DNA from: Candidatus Omnitrophota bacterium
Lineage (GTDB): Bacteria > Omnitrophota > Gorgyraeia > Gygaellales > Profunditerraquicolaceae
Direction: 5' to 3'
NCBI GenBank assembly: GCA_011620275.1
Contig: WOZK01000007.1
Location: forward strand, 1 to 62,509
DNA length: 62,509 nucleotides
Part shown: positions 60,170 through 62,509 of the stretch, piece by piece
How the letters are laid out: the number at the start of each line of letters is the position of its first letter
Numbering within the stretch: position 1 is the first letter of the stretch
Position numbers and translations under genes: made by a program
The notes under the pieces: model-generated
Database searches by the model: none
The model's input: only the letters and a program-made list of their open reading frames with translations
Told to the model about the DNA's origin: nothing

Positions 60170-61638
60170 TGTCTTCCGGAGCCTCTATACAGAACAGCGG
60201 GACTCTTAAACTGGGAGATATCCCGCGCATGCGTATCGAAGATTTGCGTGGTTTCATATTGCGGGAAGTTTCTTCCGGCTCCAGGATTGTTTCCCTGTTT
60301 GGTCATTCCGGCCGTGAAGGCGGGACGGATATATTCGCTGTGACGGCGCATGATAAAAGCGGGCGGCTTTCGTTGGCCTCCGCCGCGGTGAAAGGCGGGT
60401 ATGATTCGCTCACCCCTGATTGTCCGCAGGCAGAGCTTTTCGAGCGGGAGATATTCGAAGAACACGGCATTATCCCGCGCGGCCATCCCTGGCTTAAGCC
60501 GGTGCGTAGGAATACCGGCGGGGGAGTAAAGAGAGAGTTCTGGCGCGTGCCGGACCGGCGCTGCCACGAAGTGGCGGTGGGGCCGGTGCATGCCGGGGTA
60601 ATAGAGCCGGGACATTTCAGGTTTCAGTGTCTAGGGGAAGACGTCCTGCATCTCGAAATGGAGTTGGGTTATCAGCACCGCGGCATCGAACGCGCGCTGA
60701 TATCGGCTCCGCCTGCCAGGGCGCTCGCGTATATGGAGACGGTGGCAGGCGACACCTCCATAGGACACGCGCTGGCGTATTGCCGCGCTTGCGAAGCTTT
60801 GTCCGGGATGCACATACCTGCCAGGGCACAGTGCCTGCGCGGCATAGCGCTGGAGTTGGAAAGACTGGCCAATCACAGCGGAGACCTCGGAGCCCTGTCC
60901 GGGGACGTCGCTTATCTGCCCACCGCGTCTTATTGCGGCAGGTTGCGGGGGGATTTTCTTAATATGACCGCGCTGCTTTGCGGCAGCCGTTTCGGCCGGT
61001 CCCTGATATGTCAGGGGGGAGTTAATTTCGATATGGATAACGGCCTGGTTTTTCTCTTGCGGGAGAAACTGGAAGCGTCCTTCGCCGCTCTGAAGGGCGC
61101 GGTAGGCCTGCTTTGGGTAACCCCTTCTGTGCTTGACCGTTTTGAAGGAACCGGCGGTCTTTCGGCGGAGCAGTGCTTTGCCCTTGGGCTTGTGGGGCCG
61201 GCTTGTCGGGCCTGCGGGATCGAGCGCGACATCCGTTTCGATTTTCCTTATGGGATCTACCGGTTTGAACAGATACCGGTAGCCACCTATCCTTCCGGAG
61301 ACGTTTTTGCCAGGGCCTATGTGCGCTGGATAGAATGTGAGAGGTCGGTTGATTTTATCCGCTCTCAGCTGGAGTCGATGCCGGGAGGGGTGACGCTCCA
61401 GAGGCCGGGCATTTTTGCCCCGGAGAGACTGACGGTGTCTCTGGTGGAAGGATGGAGGGGGGAGATCTGTCATGTGGCGCTGACTGATTCCCGGGGAGGG
61501 TTTGCCAGGTATAAAATAACCGATCCGTCTTTCCATAACTGGCTCGGTCTGGCGGTGGCAATGAGAGGGGAACAGATATTCGATTTCCCTCTTTGTAACA
61601 AAAGCTTCAATCTTTCTTATTGCGGGCACGATTTGTAA
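60166..61638 (+). CDS. [NiFe]-hydrogenase large-subunit homologue lacking Ni ligands (HyfG/Ehr type)
   Basis: 490 aa. N-terminal NuoC-like domain (about 22-125) is fused to the NuoD/large-subunit fold: E-M-E-L-G-Y-Q-H-R-G-I-E, then V-A-G-D-T-S-I-G-H (193-201) where an active enzyme has R-x-C-G-x-C-x-x-x-H; Ala194 and Thr197 replace the two Cys. At the C-terminus N-K-S-F-N-L-S-Y-C-G-H-D-L replaces D-P-C-x-x-C. With all four ligands gone it should not bind NiFe. The protein also lacks a tail for maturation cleavage. So an Ehr-like rather than a hydrogenase complex. Confidence 0.88.
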   Translation: MMSSGASIQNSGTLKLGDIPRMRIEDLRGFILREVSSGSRIVSLFGHSGREGGTDIFAVTAHDKSGRLSLASAAVKGGYDSLTPDCPQAELFEREIFEEHGIIPRGHPWLKPVRRNTGGGVKREFWRVPDRRCHEVAVGPVHAGVIEPGHFRFQCLGEDVLHLEMELGYQHRGIERALISAPPARALAYMETVAGDTSIGHALAYCRACEALSGMHIPARAQCLRGIALELERLANHSGDLGALSGDVAYLPTASYCGRLRGDFLNMTALLCGSRFGRSLICQGGVNFDMDNGLVFLLREKLEASFAALKGAVGLLWVTPSVLDRFEGTGGLSAEQCFALGLVGPACRACGIERDIRFDFPYGIYRFEQIPVATYPSGDVFARAYVRWIECERSVDFIRSQLESMPGGVTLQRPGIFAPERLTVSLVEGWRGEICHVALTDSRGGFARYKITDPSFHNWLGLAVAMRGEQIFDFPLCNKSFNLSYCGHDL

Positions 61639-61655
61639 ATACGGGAGAAAGGAAT

Positions 61656-62417
61656 ATGTTCAGGGTATTGATGGAGAGATTACGGCAGGGATACCGCACG
61701 CTGCCTTTTCCCGCGCGGGAAGATTCTTTACCGGAACGGTTCCGCGGCATGCCGGTCGTGGATTCTTTGCGCTGCGCCGGCGATTGCAATGACTGCGCCG
61801 CCGTTTGTCCTTCCGGGGCCATTCTGCGGAGCGGGCGGAGCATACTTCTGGATCTCGGTAAATGTGTATTTTGTTCTTCCTGCTTGGCGGCCTGCGGTCG
61901 CAACGGCGTTCATTTCTCCCGCGACTACCGTCTCGCGGCTTTTTCCAGGGAGGCGTTGATATTGGGGAAAGAAGGCGTATTATCCGGGGAAGGCGTTGCG
62001 CGCAAAGAAATAAAGCGTGTTTTCGGACGCTCTCTTAAATTAAGGCAGATAAGCGCCGGAGGGTGCAATGCCTGCGAAGCGGACGTTAACGTTTTGAACA
62101 CCCTCGCATATGACCTCGGCAGGTTCGGCATACAATTCACGGCTTCTCCCAGGCATGCCGACGGCCTTTTGGTGACCGGTCCGGTAAGCGTTAATATGCG
62201 TTTCGCCCTTCTTGAGACATACGCGGCAATCCCTGAACCCAGGGTAGTCATCGCCTGCGGAGCATGCGCTATTTCCGGAGGCATCTACAACGGGCATCCG
62301 GAAACCTGCGGCGGAGTGTCCTCTATCCTTCCGGTAGATCTTTTTATACCGGGATGTCCGCCTCATCCATACACAATACTTGACGGCCTGCTGCGTCTCA
62401 TCGGCCGCATAAAATAA
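61656..62417 (+). CDS. Fused ferredoxin / NuoB-like small subunit of the complex
   Basis: 253 aa from the ATG at 61656 with GAAAGGAA upstream. N-terminal two-[4Fe-4S] module: Cys40, 44, 47, 51 and Cys70, 73, 76, 80 (HyfH/HycF-like). C-terminal NuoB/HyfI-like domain: G-G-C-N-A-C-E-A-D (Cys137, 140), I-A-C-G-A-C-A-I-S-G-G and I-P-G-C-P-P-H-P-Y-T (Cys234), coordinating the proximal cluster. Cys-x-x-Cys (as in hydrogenases, not the tandem CC of complex I). H and I subunits are fused here. Last gene before the window end. Confidence 0.9.
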   Translation: MFRVLMERLRQGYRTLPFPAREDSLPERFRGMPVVDSLRCAGDCNDCAAVCPSGAILRSGRSILLDLGKCVFCSSCLAACGRNGVHFSRDYRLAAFSREALILGKEGVLSGEGVARKEIKRVFGRSLKLRQISAGGCNACEADVNVLNTLAYDLGRFGIQFTASPRHADGLLVTGPVSVNMRFALLETYAAIPEPRVVIACGACAISGGIYNGHPETCGGVSSILPVDLFIPGCPPHPYTILDGLLRLIGRIK

Positions 62418-62509
62418 CCCGGTCCGGCACGACACCCCGCTTTTACGCTTTTATTAGTGGAGTTTCCCCAAAATTTCCCTTTGATTTTCTGTAACTGATG
62501 TAAATAGAT

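Noticed and set aside
60166-62417. Calling the complex an active group 4 [NiFe] hydrogenase
   Set aside because: Both Ni-binding Cys pairs are missing.

Overview
The window looks like chromosome from an uncultured, diderm, probably anaerobic and fermentative bacterium. An outer-membrane DUF481 barrel, an autotransporter remnant and an LPS-heptose epimerase (HldD) indicate an outer membrane. Phosphoketolase, a ferredoxin-nitroreductase, many [4Fe-4S] proteins and a complex-I/hydrogenase-like membrane complex suggest anaerobic energy metabolism. The gene mix would suit a candidate phylum such as Omnitrophota, but that placement is a guess: no rRNA, tRNA or marker ribosomal protein is present.

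Left part (1-15,000): visibly AT-richer and the only part with clearly broken genes. It holds two transposase fragments, an autotransporter fragment, a drug-type ABC exporter (reverse strand) divergent from a TetR regulator with a clear operator, a complete treX-treY-treZ operon making trehalose from glycogen, an MscS channel, a broken YggT gene, hflK-hflC, and a DUF4143-type AAA ATPase with three frameshifts.

Middle-left (15,000-28,600): DUF481 protein, GT4 glycosyltransferase, a DtxR-like regulator and metal permease sharing an 18-bp palindromic operator, a run of small enzymes (cupin, YjbQ, lipoprotein, SemiSWEET, DUF2284, deaminase, ferredoxin-nitroreductase), then a signalling block with an OmpR-type two-component pair, a tandem-receiver protein, a Rnk/Gre-like protein, a TPR protein and a stand-alone receiver.

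Middle (28,700-45,700): a Fur/Zur-znuACB zinc operon with a long perfect palindrome in its promoter; cyclophilin; a tightly overlapping operon of speD, speE, a saccharopine-dehydrogenase-like gene and a SET-domain methyltransferase gene; groES-groEL with a CIRCE element and a strong terminator; surE; and a cell-envelope/glycan locus with a DUF5989-like peptide, two TPR-containing SGNH hydrolases, an N-acetyl-sugar amidotransferase-like PP-loop enzyme, a small membrane protein and a carbamoyltransferase.

Right part (45,700-62,509): nikR and an ECF-type nickel/cobalt importer (cbiM/nikM, N, Q, O) interrupted by hldD; a cupin; phosphoketolase; larE; a HTH-PTS IIA fusion; and a six-gene Hyf/Ehr-type membrane complex. 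The [NiFe] large-subunit homologue of that complex lacks the Ni-binding Cys motifs, so it is better read as an energy-converting-hydrogenase-related (Ehr) complex than as a hydrogenase. This matters because the same region carries dedicated nickel uptake.
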